From Clostridia bacterium (GTDB lineage: Bacteria; Bacillota; Clostridia; Christensenellales; Aristaeellaceae): a stretch of DNA of 64,000 bases. The DNA lies in assembly GCA_017509255.1 (NCBI GenBank), contig JAFWQA010000002.1, positions 1 to 64,000 of the forward strand, read 5' to 3'. This document shows, in pieces, positions 7,136 to 14,316 of this stretch. The first letter of the stretch is position 1, and every line of letters starts with the position of its first letter. The position numbers and the translations under genes were made by a program. Below the pieces are notes generated by a model. The model was not told the DNA's origin. It searched no databases and saw nothing but the letters and a program-made list of their open reading frames with translations.

Positions 7136-7810
7136 TTACAGCAGCTCCAGGATCCGGGGAATGCCGCAAAAGGCCTTTTTCGCGCTGCGGGATACATTGG
7201 TCAGGAAGTCGCTTCCGTCGCCGTCAAAGGTATCGCTGATACACTTGAGCGACAGGCAGCGGATGCCGTTGAGGAAGCAGACCCGGGCGATCGCGGCGAT
7301 CTCCATATCGCAAATATCGCAGCCAAGCGCGGCCAGCTCCTTCTTCTCCTCCCGGTTTTCAACAAAACGGTCGCCGCTGGCAACGACAGCCTCCCGGAGA
7401 TCGGGCATGGCGCGCTTCGCGAGGACGATCAGTCCGTCATCCAGCGGAATGAACTCATCCGGGAATTCCATATACTGGTGTTCCTTTACGGGATCGATGG
7501 CGGAGGTGTCAAAGCCGTAATGGCATACCTTCCGCACAACGAAAAGATCCTCCGTGCGCAGGGCCGGGATCAGCGCGCCGGTCACACCGAAATTGACGAT
7601 CGTCTCACAGCCGTATTTCGTGATCAGCAGTTGGGTGCCCGCGGCGGCGTCGATCTCTCCGCAGCCCGAGCACAGGGCAAAGATCTCGTGGCCGGCGATC
7701 CGGGACAGATAGACGGTGCGGCCGTTGACCTTCTCCGTCTTCAGCTCCGCGCCGCTTTCCAGAAAGGCTTTCAGTTCGGCCTCGATCGCAATGAGCAGTC
7801 CGATTTTCAA
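7136..7810 (-). CDS. 5'-Methylthioadenosine/S-adenosylhomocysteine nucleosidase family
   Basis: The enzyme cleaves the glycosidic bond of MTA and SAH, recycling methionine and clearing SAM by-products. The start KIGLLIAIEAEL places Glu12 as in characterised MTANs; VNFGVTGAL is the ribose/substrate loop, CDMEIAAIA carries the substrate-binding Met-Glu pair, and CISDTFDGDGSDF carries the catalytic Asp. The 224-aa length is typical. The TTG at 7810 is chosen because AAGGAGGGA lies six bases before it; a TTG at 7828 would contain that site. Promoter TTGATA-N17-TATAAT at 7841-7869. Confidence 0.85.
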   Translation of the reverse strand: MKIGLLIAIEAELKAFLESGAELKTEKVNGRTVYLSRIAGHEIFALCSGCGEIDAAAGTQLLITKYGCETIVNFGVTGALIPALRTEDLFVVRKVCHYGFDTSAIDPVKEHQYMEFPDEFIPLDDGLIVLAKRAMPDLREAVVASGDRFVENREEKKELAALGCDICDMEIAAIARVCFLNGIRCLSLKCISDTFDGDGSDFLTNVSRSAKKAFCGIPRILELL

Positions 7811-7840
7811 GGGCGGTCCCTCCTTCAAAGCAGTGGCTAT

Positions 7841-7869
7841 ATTATAATGCGCAGAACGGTATTTATCAA
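7841..7869 (-). promoter_or_regulatory. Promoter of the MTA/SAH nucleosidase gene
   Basis: Minus strand TTGATA, 17-bp spacer, TATAAT. Confidence 0.65.
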
Positions 7870-7913
7870 CGGGAAAAAGCCCGCCGCGGGAGTCGTGGCG
7901 GGCGGTATGCCGG

Positions 7914-8450
7914 TCAGCAGCGGATGCGTGTGCCGTCCGGGAAGGGAGGCCGCGGACCGGGTCCCTTACGGGGCTCTCTGCGCGGGCAGCGGGGCGGGAA
8001 GCCGTCCTCCGGCGCGGGCCGGCCGGCGGCGCTCTCCTCCAGATGACTGCTCAGCTTGTCGCACAGGCGGCAGAATTCGGCCTTTTCCTCCTCTGTGAAG
8101 CAGGCGGTTTTCTTTTCCGCCCCTTCTTCACGAAGCCTGGCCATTTCATCAAAGATGTTTTCTCCTTTTTCGGTCAGGGCGATGTGCTGCACCCGGCGGT
8201 CCTCCGGATCCGGCGTACGGGTCAGCAGGCCTTCGGCTTCTCCGCGGACGAGCATTTCACTCAGGGAAGAGGGGCGCAGATCCAGCAGCTCGCACAGCTC
8301 ACGGCCGGAGATGCCCCGGTTTTCATGTACGCAGGCCAGCAGGCGCCCGACGGCGGGAGGGAAGCGGAATTCGCCGTGCTCCGGCGGGCAGCGGCGCATA
8401 GCCCGGCCCAGCTTCAGGATGGAAAGGATCACTTTTTCACTGTCTGTCAT
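7914..8450 (-). CDS. MarR-family transcriptional regulator
   Basis: A winged-helix domain spans roughly residues 30-115, with the recognition region LCELLDLRPSSLSEMLVR and the wing DPEDRRVQHIALTEKG that defines MarR proteins. The C-terminal 40 residues are Pro/Arg-rich and look disordered. I take the ATG at 8450; AAGGAG lies 25 or more bases upstream but a GC-rich hairpin between them could bring it closer. An alternative TTG start is at 8507. The promoter is a consensus TTGACA-N17-TATAAT with a palindrome in its spacer, so autoregulation is likely. No co-transcribed transporter is present. Confidence 0.8.
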   Translation of the reverse strand: MTDSEKVILSILKLGRAMRRCPPEHGEFRFPPAVGRLLACVHENRGISGRELCELLDLRPSSLSEMLVRGEAEGLLTRTPDPEDRRVQHIALTEKGENIFDEMARLREEGAEKKTACFTEEEKAEFCRLCDKLSSHLEESAAGRPAPEDGFPPRCPRREPRKGPGPRPPFPDGTRIRC

Positions 8451-8514
8451 ATCTTTTTCCGCGGCCGCAGCGGCCGCTCTCCTTTCTGTATCAGTCGGTC
8501 CGATCAAAAAGTAA

Positions 8515-8560
8515 GGTACCTAACAATACGCATTATAATTCGGTACCGAAACATTGTCAA
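8515..8560 (-). promoter_or_regulatory. marR promoter with two GGTACC palindromes
   Basis: On the minus strand a perfect TTGACA (8555-8560) and TATAAT (8532-8537) are 17 bp apart. TTCGGTACCGAA, a 12-bp perfect palindrome, fills most of the spacer (8539-8550). A second palindrome AGGTACCT (8514-8521) lies downstream of the -10; the centres are about 27 bp apart. This is the expected layout for a self-repressing MarR protein. Confidence 0.7.
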
Positions 8561-8604
8561 GACCCTGGAAGATTTTTCTTCCCTCCGGGAGGAAAAGGCG
8601 GAGA

Positions 8605-8634
8605 TTGGACTGAAAGTAAAAATGATGGTAAAAT
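8605..8634 (+). promoter_or_regulatory. Probable promoter of the GtrB-like glycosyltransferase
   Basis: TTGGAC, 18-bp spacer, TAAAAT, about 68 bases before the start codon. Confidence 0.45.
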
Positions 8635-8702
8635 ATCCGTAACGTTTTTCCGCCGGGAAAAAAGGGAAACCGCTCTTCCGGCGGGAGGAAAGGAAGCCCG
8701 AT

Positions 8703-9713
8703 ATGTCTGAAGTGAATGGAAAGAACGGGGGAGCAAAGCCGGTCCTCTGGATGGTGATCCCCTGCTATAACGAGGAGAAGGTGCTGCCTCTGACTGCCCC
8801 GATCTTTTTGAAGAAGCTGCAGCAGCTGGCCGGCGGGGGGAAGATCAGCGATTCCAGCCGGATCCTTTTTGTAAACGACGGTTCGGGGGACAGCACATGG
8901 GAGATCATCTCCTCCCTGGCCGGGCAGGATCCGCACTATCTCGGCATCAGCCAGAGCAGGAACCGGGGCCATCAGAACGCAGTGCTGGCGGGACTGATGG
9001 AAGCCATGGACAGATGCGACATCACGATCTCCATCGACTGCGACGGGCAGGACAGCATCGACGCGATGGATGAGATGGTGGACGCCTACTGGGCCGGGAA
9101 TGAAGTGGTATACGGCGTCCGCTCCAAACGGGAAAAGGACAGCTGGTTCAAGCGGACAACGGCGGAAAGCTTCTATAAGCTGATGAACACCCTGGGCGCG
9201 GAGGTGGTGTACAATCACGCGGACTACCGCCTGATCAGCGCCAAGGTGCTGAAGCACTTCGCGGAGTTCGGTGAGGTCAACATCTTCCTGCGCGGCCTGA
9301 TCCCGCTGGTCGGCTTCCGCAGCACCAGCGTGTATTACGAACGTACCGAACGGCTGGCGGGAGAAAGCCACTATCCGCTTCGCAAAATGCTGGCGCTGGC
9401 CTTCAACGGCATCACCAGCCTGTCCGTCAAGCCGATCTCCATCATTACGGGGCTGGGCATGGGCGTCAGCGCGCTGGGACTTGTGATCGCCGTATGGGCG
9501 ATCGCCAAGGCCATTCTGGGCGAAACAGTGGCAGGATGGGCGTCCACACTCTGCGTTGTATGCCTGCTGGGCGGCATTCAGCTGATCAGCCTGGGCGTGA
9601 TCGGCCTGTACGTCGGCAAGACCTATATGGAGGCGAAGCACCGGCCGCGCTACATTATCAGCGAGCGCACCTGGGAGCCGGCCGAAAGGCACTGGCTGGA
9701 GGAAAAGGAATAA
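8703..9713 (+). CDS. Membrane glycosyltransferase, GT2 family, GtrB/DPM-like
   Basis: The N-terminal GT-A domain begins WMVIPCYNEEKVLP and has LFVNDGSGDST and ISIDCDGQD, the nucleotide-sugar and metal-binding motifs. The C-terminal third has two membrane segments (ISIITGLGMGVSALGLVIAVWAIA and STLCVVCLLGGIQLISLGVIGLYVG). That architecture and the end YMEAKHRPRYII match bactoprenol-phosphate glucosyl transferases such as GtrB/YfdH, which load a hexose on undecaprenyl phosphate for transfer to a surface polymer. No GtrA flippase or Gtr-type acceptor transferase lies beside it. AAAGGAAG precedes the ATG. Confidence 0.85.
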   Translation: MSEVNGKNGGAKPVLWMVIPCYNEEKVLPLTAPIFLKKLQQLAGGGKISDSSRILFVNDGSGDSTWEIISSLAGQDPHYLGISQSRNRGHQNAVLAGLMEAMDRCDITISIDCDGQDSIDAMDEMVDAYWAGNEVVYGVRSKREKDSWFKRTTAESFYKLMNTLGAEVVYNHADYRLISAKVLKHFAEFGEVNIFLRGLIPLVGFRSTSVYYERTERLAGESHYPLRKMLALAFNGITSLSVKPISIITGLGMGVSALGLVIAVWAIAKAILGETVAGWASTLCVVCLLGGIQLISLGVIGLYVGKTYMEAKHRPRYIISERTWEPAERHWLEEKE

Positions 9714-9734
9714 CAGCCTGAGGGGTAAACGAAA

Positions 9735-9770
9735 AGCCTGTACGGAAAAAACGTACAGGCTGTTATTTTG
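9735..9770 (+). terminator. Intrinsic terminator after the GtrB-like gene
   Basis: AGCCTGTACG / CGTACAGGCT stem, 7-base loop, then GTTATTTTG. Confidence 0.75.
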
Positions 9771-9782
9771 CTCCGGGCAGGC

Positions 9783-10940
9783 TCAGGCGAGCATTTCGTC
9801 CGCCAGGGACGCGATCTGCGCGCGGCTTTCGTCATTCAGGGCGGAGGTGACGCGGACGACAGTATCCGCCCAGGCAAGATCCTTGCAGCCTTCCAGCATG
9901 CCCTTCATGACCTTGGCGGCCATCGGCGCCCATGTGCCGTTTTCGATCAGGCCGACCTTGCGGTTCCGGAAATTCCGCTCGGTCAGATGGTTGATAAATT
10001 CCCGCATGAAGGGGAAGATATCCGCATTGTAGGTGGTGGTGGCAAGGACAATCTTTCCGTAGCGGAAGGCGTCTTCCACAGCCTCAGCCATATCGCAGCG
10101 GGCCAGATCGTTCACGGCCACCTTCGGGCAGCCCTTTGCTTCCAGCTCCTTCGCGAGCAGTTCCGCGGCCTCCTTCGTATGGCCGTATACGGAGGTGTAG
10201 CAGATCACGATCCCTTCGCTTTCCGTGCCGTAGGAGGACCAGGTATTGTACAGGTCCAGATAGTAAGAGAGATTTTCGGACAGGACGGGGCCGTGCAGCG
10301 GGCAGATGACCCGGATATCCAGCCCGGCGAGCTTTTTGAGAACAGCCTGCACCTGCATGCCGTACTTACCCACGATGCCGAAGTAGTAGCGGCGCGCCTC
10401 ACAGGCCCAGTCATCGTCCTCCGCGTCCAGAGCACCGAATTTGCCGAAGGCATCCGCGCTGAAGAGCACGTGATCCGTACTGTCCCAGGTGAAGATCACC
10501 TCGGGCCAGTGGACCATGGGAGCGGTGATGAACGTCAGGGTATGCTTTCCGAGAGAAAGCGTATCCTTATCGCCCACGACGATCCGGCGGTCCGTGAATT
10601 CCTGACCGAAGAAATTCTTCATCATGGAGAAGGCTTTGGCGGACGAAACCAGCACCGTGGAGGGGTGCGCGTTCAGAAACGCCAGAAGGCTGCCGGAATG
10701 GTCGGGCTCCATATGCTGAACGATCAGGTAATCCGGCTCGCGCCCGTTCAGCACCGCGGAAATATTGGCCAGCCATTCGCCGGTGAATCCTTTGTCCACG
10801 GAATCCATGACGGCGGTTTTTTCATCCAGGATCACATAGGAATTATATGCCATACCTTCGGGAACAATATACTGGCCTTCAAAAAGATCCAGCTGACGGT
10901 CGTTGACGCCTATATACCGGATATCATCGGAAACAAACAT
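9783..10940 (-). CDS. Flavodiiron protein (A-type flavoprotein, FprA-like)
   Basis: Flavodiiron proteins reduce O2 to water or NO to N2O in anaerobes. The N-terminal metallo-beta-lactamase-like domain keeps the diiron ligands: H76, E78, D80, H81 in QHMEPDHSG, H144 in MVHWPE, D163 in SADAFG and H216 in PLHGP. The C-terminal flavodoxin domain begins IVICYTSVYGHTKEAA. At 385 aa it has no fused rubredoxin or flavin reductase, so an external rubredoxin should donate electrons. GGAGG lies six bases before the ATG. The promoter is at 11003-11030. Confidence 0.93.
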   Translation of the reverse strand: MFVSDDIRYIGVNDRQLDLFEGQYIVPEGMAYNSYVILDEKTAVMDSVDKGFTGEWLANISAVLNGREPDYLIVQHMEPDHSGSLLAFLNAHPSTVLVSSAKAFSMMKNFFGQEFTDRRIVVGDKDTLSLGKHTLTFITAPMVHWPEVIFTWDSTDHVLFSADAFGKFGALDAEDDDWACEARRYYFGIVGKYGMQVQAVLKKLAGLDIRVICPLHGPVLSENLSYYLDLYNTWSSYGTESEGIVICYTSVYGHTKEAAELLAKELEAKGCPKVAVNDLARCDMAEAVEDAFRYGKIVLATTTYNADIFPFMREFINHLTERNFRNRKVGLIENGTWAPMAAKVMKGMLEGCKDLAWADTVVRVTSALNDESRAQIASLADEMLA

Positions 10941-11002
10941 AAGCTACCTCCGTTTCATTCATTCCGTACACGCTGCGCGGGTACGCTTCCCAACATATTC
11001 TG

Positions 11003-11030
11003 ATTATACCTGAATCCCGCGGAAAAGCAA
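11003..11030 (-). promoter_or_regulatory. Promoter of the flavodiiron gene
   Basis: Minus strand TTGCTT, 16-bp spacer, TATAAT. Confidence 0.5.
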
Positions 11031-11109
11031 TCTCGAACCCGAAATGCTTTTTCCGCAAAAAGGGAAAAGAAGAGCGGAAAGAGAATTATATTAAGAAAGA
11101 AAAAGAAGA

Positions 11110-11140
11110 GCAGCCTGAATCATTCCGGCTGCCGTTTTTC
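11110..11140 (+). terminator. Hairpin with U tract in the leader of the glycosyltransferase operon
   Basis: GCAGCC..GAA / TTC..GGCTGC with one mismatch, then CGTTTTT. No plus-strand gene ends upstream, so it is either a leader attenuator for the operon starting at 11166 or an orphan terminator. Confidence 0.55.
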
Positions 11141-11165
11141 GGATCAAAAACACCGGGGGATGGGT

Positions 11166-11984
11166 ATGGACGGTTCTTTGATCAGTATTGTCATTCCGGC
11201 ATACAATGCCGAAAAGCGACTGAACAGATGCCTGGCAAGCGTGTGCGGACAAAGCTGGCACGAGATCGAGGTCTGGGTGGTGAACGACGGCAGCACGGAC
11301 GCGACGGAGCAGATCGCATCCGCCTGGGCGCAGAAGGACAGCCGTGTTCATGTGATCTCACAGGCAAACGGTGGAGTCTCCTCGGCGAGGAACAGGGCGC
11401 TGCAGGAGTGCAGGGGCGTCTGGGTACGGTTCGTAGACGCGGATGACGAGCTGCCGGCAGATTCCCTGGAATGCATGGTGAACCGCGCGGAAAAGGAAAA
11501 CAGCGACCTGATCCTGGCGGGGTACGAGCACATCCTCAATGACGTGGCCATGATCCGGAACCTGGCGAAACGGGACGACACGGTCAGCTGGGAGGAATAC
11601 CTGAAATTCATGAACCCGAACGCGAACAGCTTTTTCTGCGGGGTGCTGTGGAATAAGCTGTTCCGGCGGGATCTGATAGAAGCGGAAGCAGTCCGGTTTC
11701 AGAGCGGGCTGGGGTACGGGGAGGATTTCCTGTTCGTCTGCGGCTATCTGCGCCGGGCAAACCGGATCTCCTTCTCCACGGACGTGGTATACCGGTATCA
11801 CCGCCATAAGCACAGCATGACGGTGAGCCAGGCGCTGGATTCGGTCGCGCATCCGATCAAGAATCTGAAGACGAAAAAGAAGCTCTATGACGGGATGAAA
11901 GAGCTCTATCAGTACCGGAACGTATATGACAGATACCGGGGAACACTGTGGCTGTATATGCTGCGGGTCACGGTAAATCAGTAA
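11166..11984 (+). CDS. Glycosyltransferase, GT2 family
   Basis: The start ISIVIPAYNAEKRLNRCLASV, the VVNDGSTD motif and FVDADDEL (DXD) define a GT-A fold glycosyltransferase that uses a nucleotide sugar. A C-terminal region with GYGEDFLFVCGYL contains the general-base ED typical of the family. No membrane segment is seen. The ATG at 11166 has GGGGG seven bases upstream; the ATG at 11160 abuts it. The stop is 10 bases before the DUF1538 gene, so the two are probably co-transcribed, although their functional link is unclear. Acceptor unknown. Confidence 0.8.
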   Translation: MDGSLISIVIPAYNAEKRLNRCLASVCGQSWHEIEVWVVNDGSTDATEQIASAWAQKDSRVHVISQANGGVSSARNRALQECRGVWVRFVDADDELPADSLECMVNRAEKENSDLILAGYEHILNDVAMIRNLAKRDDTVSWEEYLKFMNPNANSFFCGVLWNKLFRRDLIEAEAVRFQSGLGYGEDFLFVCGYLRRANRISFSTDVVYRYHRHKHSMTVSQALDSVAHPIKNLKTKKKLYDGMKELYQYRNVYDRYRGTLWLYMLRVTVNQ

Positions 11985-11994
11985 CGGAGGCGGC

Positions 11995-13572
11995 ATGATG
12001 CGGGAGCATCGGCATGAAAGGGAAAAACCGGCAGGCCGGAGGAAAAGCCTGCGGTACATGAACCCGGCAAGCCGGACCGTTCTTCGGGAAAAATGGAAAG
12101 AAGCTTTTACGAGCGTGCTGCCAATCAGCGCGATCGTTCTGTTGCTGTGCTTTCTTCTGGTCCCGCTGCCCAGCGACGCGCTGACGGGGTTTCTTTTCGG
12201 AGCGGTCCTGCTGGTGGTCGGCATGGGGCTTTTCAATCTGGGCGCCGAATCATCCATGCGGCCGATCGGAGAGGCGGTCGGCGCGGCGCTGACCCGGTCT
12301 CAGAAACTGTGGCTTGTACTGACCGTCGGATTCCTGGTGGGGCTGCTCGTTACGCTGGCGGAGCCGGATCTGACCGTGCTGGCGACCCAGGTCCCCTCCG
12401 TGCCGAACCTGATGATGATCCTTTCCGTCGGACTGGGCGTGGGCATTTTTCTGATGCTGGCCCTTCTGCGGATCCTGTTCCAGATCAGAATGTGGATCCT
12501 GCTGCTGGGCAGCTATGCGCTGGTGTTTGCCCTTTCGTTTTTTATCCCGTCCGGATTCCTGGCGGTGGCCTTTGATTCGGGCGGCGTGACGACCGGCCCG
12601 ATGACGGTCCCCTTCATACTGAGCCTCGGCGCGGGCGTTGCCAGTATCCGCGGGGACGGGAAGGCGGAGAGCGATTCCTTCGGCCTGGTCGCTTTGTCCT
12701 CCGTGGGGCCGATCCTGTCCGTGATGCTGCTGTCCATTATCTATCACGCGGACGGAGGAACCGCGTCAGCCATCGCCCTGCCGCAGGCGGAAACGTCCAT
12801 GGAGCTTTTCGGCACCTTCCGGGCGGCGTTGCCGGAATATATGAAGGAGGTCGCGCTGGCGCTGCTGCCGGTGGCCGCATTCTTCCTGATCTTCCAGATC
12901 ACCGTACTGCGCATGCCCTGGGCAAGGCTGAGACGGATCCTGGTCGGCCTGGTGTATACCTATGTCGGCCTGACGCTTTTCCTGACCGGGGTGAACGTGG
13001 GATTCATGCCGGTGGGGCACTTCCTGGGCCGGAACCTGTCCGGGAGCGCCTTCCGGTGGCTGCTGATCCCGGCCGGCATGGTCATCGGCTGGTTTGCGGT
13101 ATCCGCGGAGCCGGCGGTGGCCGTGCTGAACCAGCAGGTGTATGAGATGACGGCGGGCGCCGTACCGAAGAAGGCGCTGAGCCTGAGCCTGTCCGCGGGC
13201 GTGTCGGTTTCGGTGGGCCTGGCGCTTTTCCGCGCCCTCACGGGAATACCGGTACTGGCCGTCCTGATCCCAGGCTACGCGCTGGCATTTCTCCTGATGA
13301 TCTTCACGCCGCCGGTCTTTACGGCGATCGCCTTTGACTCCGGCGGAGTTGCCAGCGGACCGATGACAGCCACCTTTATCCTGCCGATGGCGATCGGGGC
13401 CTGCGAAGCGGCCGGGGGCCGGGTGGCGGAGGATGCCTTCGGCGTGGTGGCGCTGGTGGCCATGACGCCGCTGCTGGCGATCCAGATCCTGGGCCTGATG
13501 TACCGGTTCCGTTCACGTTCCGCCGTGCCGCAGGCGCAGGCAGCGCGTGAAGAGATCATTGAACTGATGTAG
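11995..13572 (+). CDS. DUF1538 membrane protein with two homologous halves (putative transporter)
   Basis: The 525-aa protein has about 12 hydrophobic segments in two repeats. The signature FDSGGVTTGPMTVPFIL in the first half recurs as FDSGGVASGPMTATFIL in the second, each followed by a D-x-F-G-(L/V)-V-A-L segment. This inverted- or tandem-repeat design suggests a secondary transporter. DUF1538 genes are commonly linked to PII-like regulators, as here. GGAGG lies four bases before the ATG at 11995. Substrate is not established. Confidence 0.82.
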   Translation: MMREHRHEREKPAGRRKSLRYMNPASRTVLREKWKEAFTSVLPISAIVLLLCFLLVPLPSDALTGFLFGAVLLVVGMGLFNLGAESSMRPIGEAVGAALTRSQKLWLVLTVGFLVGLLVTLAEPDLTVLATQVPSVPNLMMILSVGLGVGIFLMLALLRILFQIRMWILLLGSYALVFALSFFIPSGFLAVAFDSGGVTTGPMTVPFILSLGAGVASIRGDGKAESDSFGLVALSSVGPILSVMLLSIIYHADGGTASAIALPQAETSMELFGTFRAALPEYMKEVALALLPVAAFFLIFQITVLRMPWARLRRILVGLVYTYVGLTLFLTGVNVGFMPVGHFLGRNLSGSAFRWLLIPAGMVIGWFAVSAEPAVAVLNQQVYEMTAGAVPKKALSLSLSAGVSVSVGLALFRALTGIPVLAVLIPGYALAFLLMIFTPPVFTAIAFDSGGVASGPMTATFILPMAIGACEAAGGRVAEDAFGVVALVAMTPLLAIQILGLMYRFRSRSAVPQAQAAREEIIELM

Positions 13573-13582
13573 GGGATGAAGC

Positions 13583-14299
13583 ATGAGCGCGATGAATCTG
13601 ATGATCCTGATCCTGCCGCGCGAGCTGACGGACGGGTATACGCTCTTTCTCCGGGATGCCGGAGTGAGAACGGACTTCAGCTTTCCGTGCAGCGGCACGG
13701 CAAGCCCCGGTATGCTGGCGCGCATGGGCCTGGAAAGAAACGAAAAGACCCTGATCCTGTTCATGACGGAGAGGGCCGGAGGAAACCGGCTGATGCGCCG
13801 CTGCGTGACGGATATGGGGCTGAACATGCCGGGCAACGGGATCGCGATGACCGTTCCCGTGGAAGCGGTGGGCGGAATATCCGCCCTGCGGCTGCTTTCG
13901 GAAAACATGACTGAAGCGGATGGGGTGAAAAGAATGAACCGGGATGAACGTTTTCCGTGCTCCCTGATCGTGGCGATCTGCGAGAACGGGCATTCGGACG
14001 AGGTCATGGATGCCGCGAGGAGCGCCGGCGCAAGGGGCGGCACGGTGGTGCACGCCAAGGGAACGGCCGGGGAGCTGGCGCAGAAGTTTATGGGCGTGTC
14101 GCTTGTGAGCGAAAAAGAAATGATCCTGATTCTGACGAATCAGGAGAAACGGGACGGCATCCTGCGCGCGGTGATGGATCAGGCAGGCCTGCAGTCCGCC
14201 GCGCACGCTGTGCTGTTTACGCTGCCTGTGGAAAAGGTGGCCGGGCTCAGGAGCGTGATGGAGGAAAAGACGGAAGAGGATAAGAAGAAGGAGACCTGA
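13583..14299 (+). CDS. Protein with two tandem PII-like domains
   Basis: Two repeats of about 95 aa are visible. Each starts with a strand (NLMILILPRE; CSLIVAICENG), has G-T-A-(S/G)-x(2)-M/L in the middle and ends near (T/L)VPVEAVGG or TLPVEKVAGL, the pattern of PII/GlnB-like trimers. PII proteins bind adenylates and gate transporters or enzymes. The gene starts 11 bases after the DUF1538 gene with AGGGG upstream, so it probably regulates that membrane protein. The canonical T-loop Tyr and nucleotide motifs are not obvious. The stop lies inside a bidirectional terminator. Confidence 0.72.
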   Translation: MSAMNLMILILPRELTDGYTLFLRDAGVRTDFSFPCSGTASPGMLARMGLERNEKTLILFMTERAGGNRLMRRCVTDMGLNMPGNGIAMTVPVEAVGGISALRLLSENMTEADGVKRMNRDERFPCSLIVAICENGHSDEVMDAARSAGARGGTVVHAKGTAGELAQKFMGVSLVSEKEMILILTNQEKRDGILRAVMDQAGLQSAAHAVLFTLPVEKVAGLRSVMEEKTEEDKKKET

Positions 14300-14316
14300 T
14301 ACTCAGGCCTCCTTTA
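14288..14316. terminator. Bidirectional terminator overlapping two gene ends
   Basis: AAGGAG..CCTGA / TCAGG..CTCCTT with a 3-base loop; it overlaps the stop of the PII-like gene and abuts the stop of the convergent repeat protein. Confidence 0.7.

Noticed and set aside
9768-11003. 411-codon plus-strand frame opposite the flavodiiron gene
   Set aside because: Antisense shadow; all diiron ligands and the flavodoxin domain are on the minus strand.
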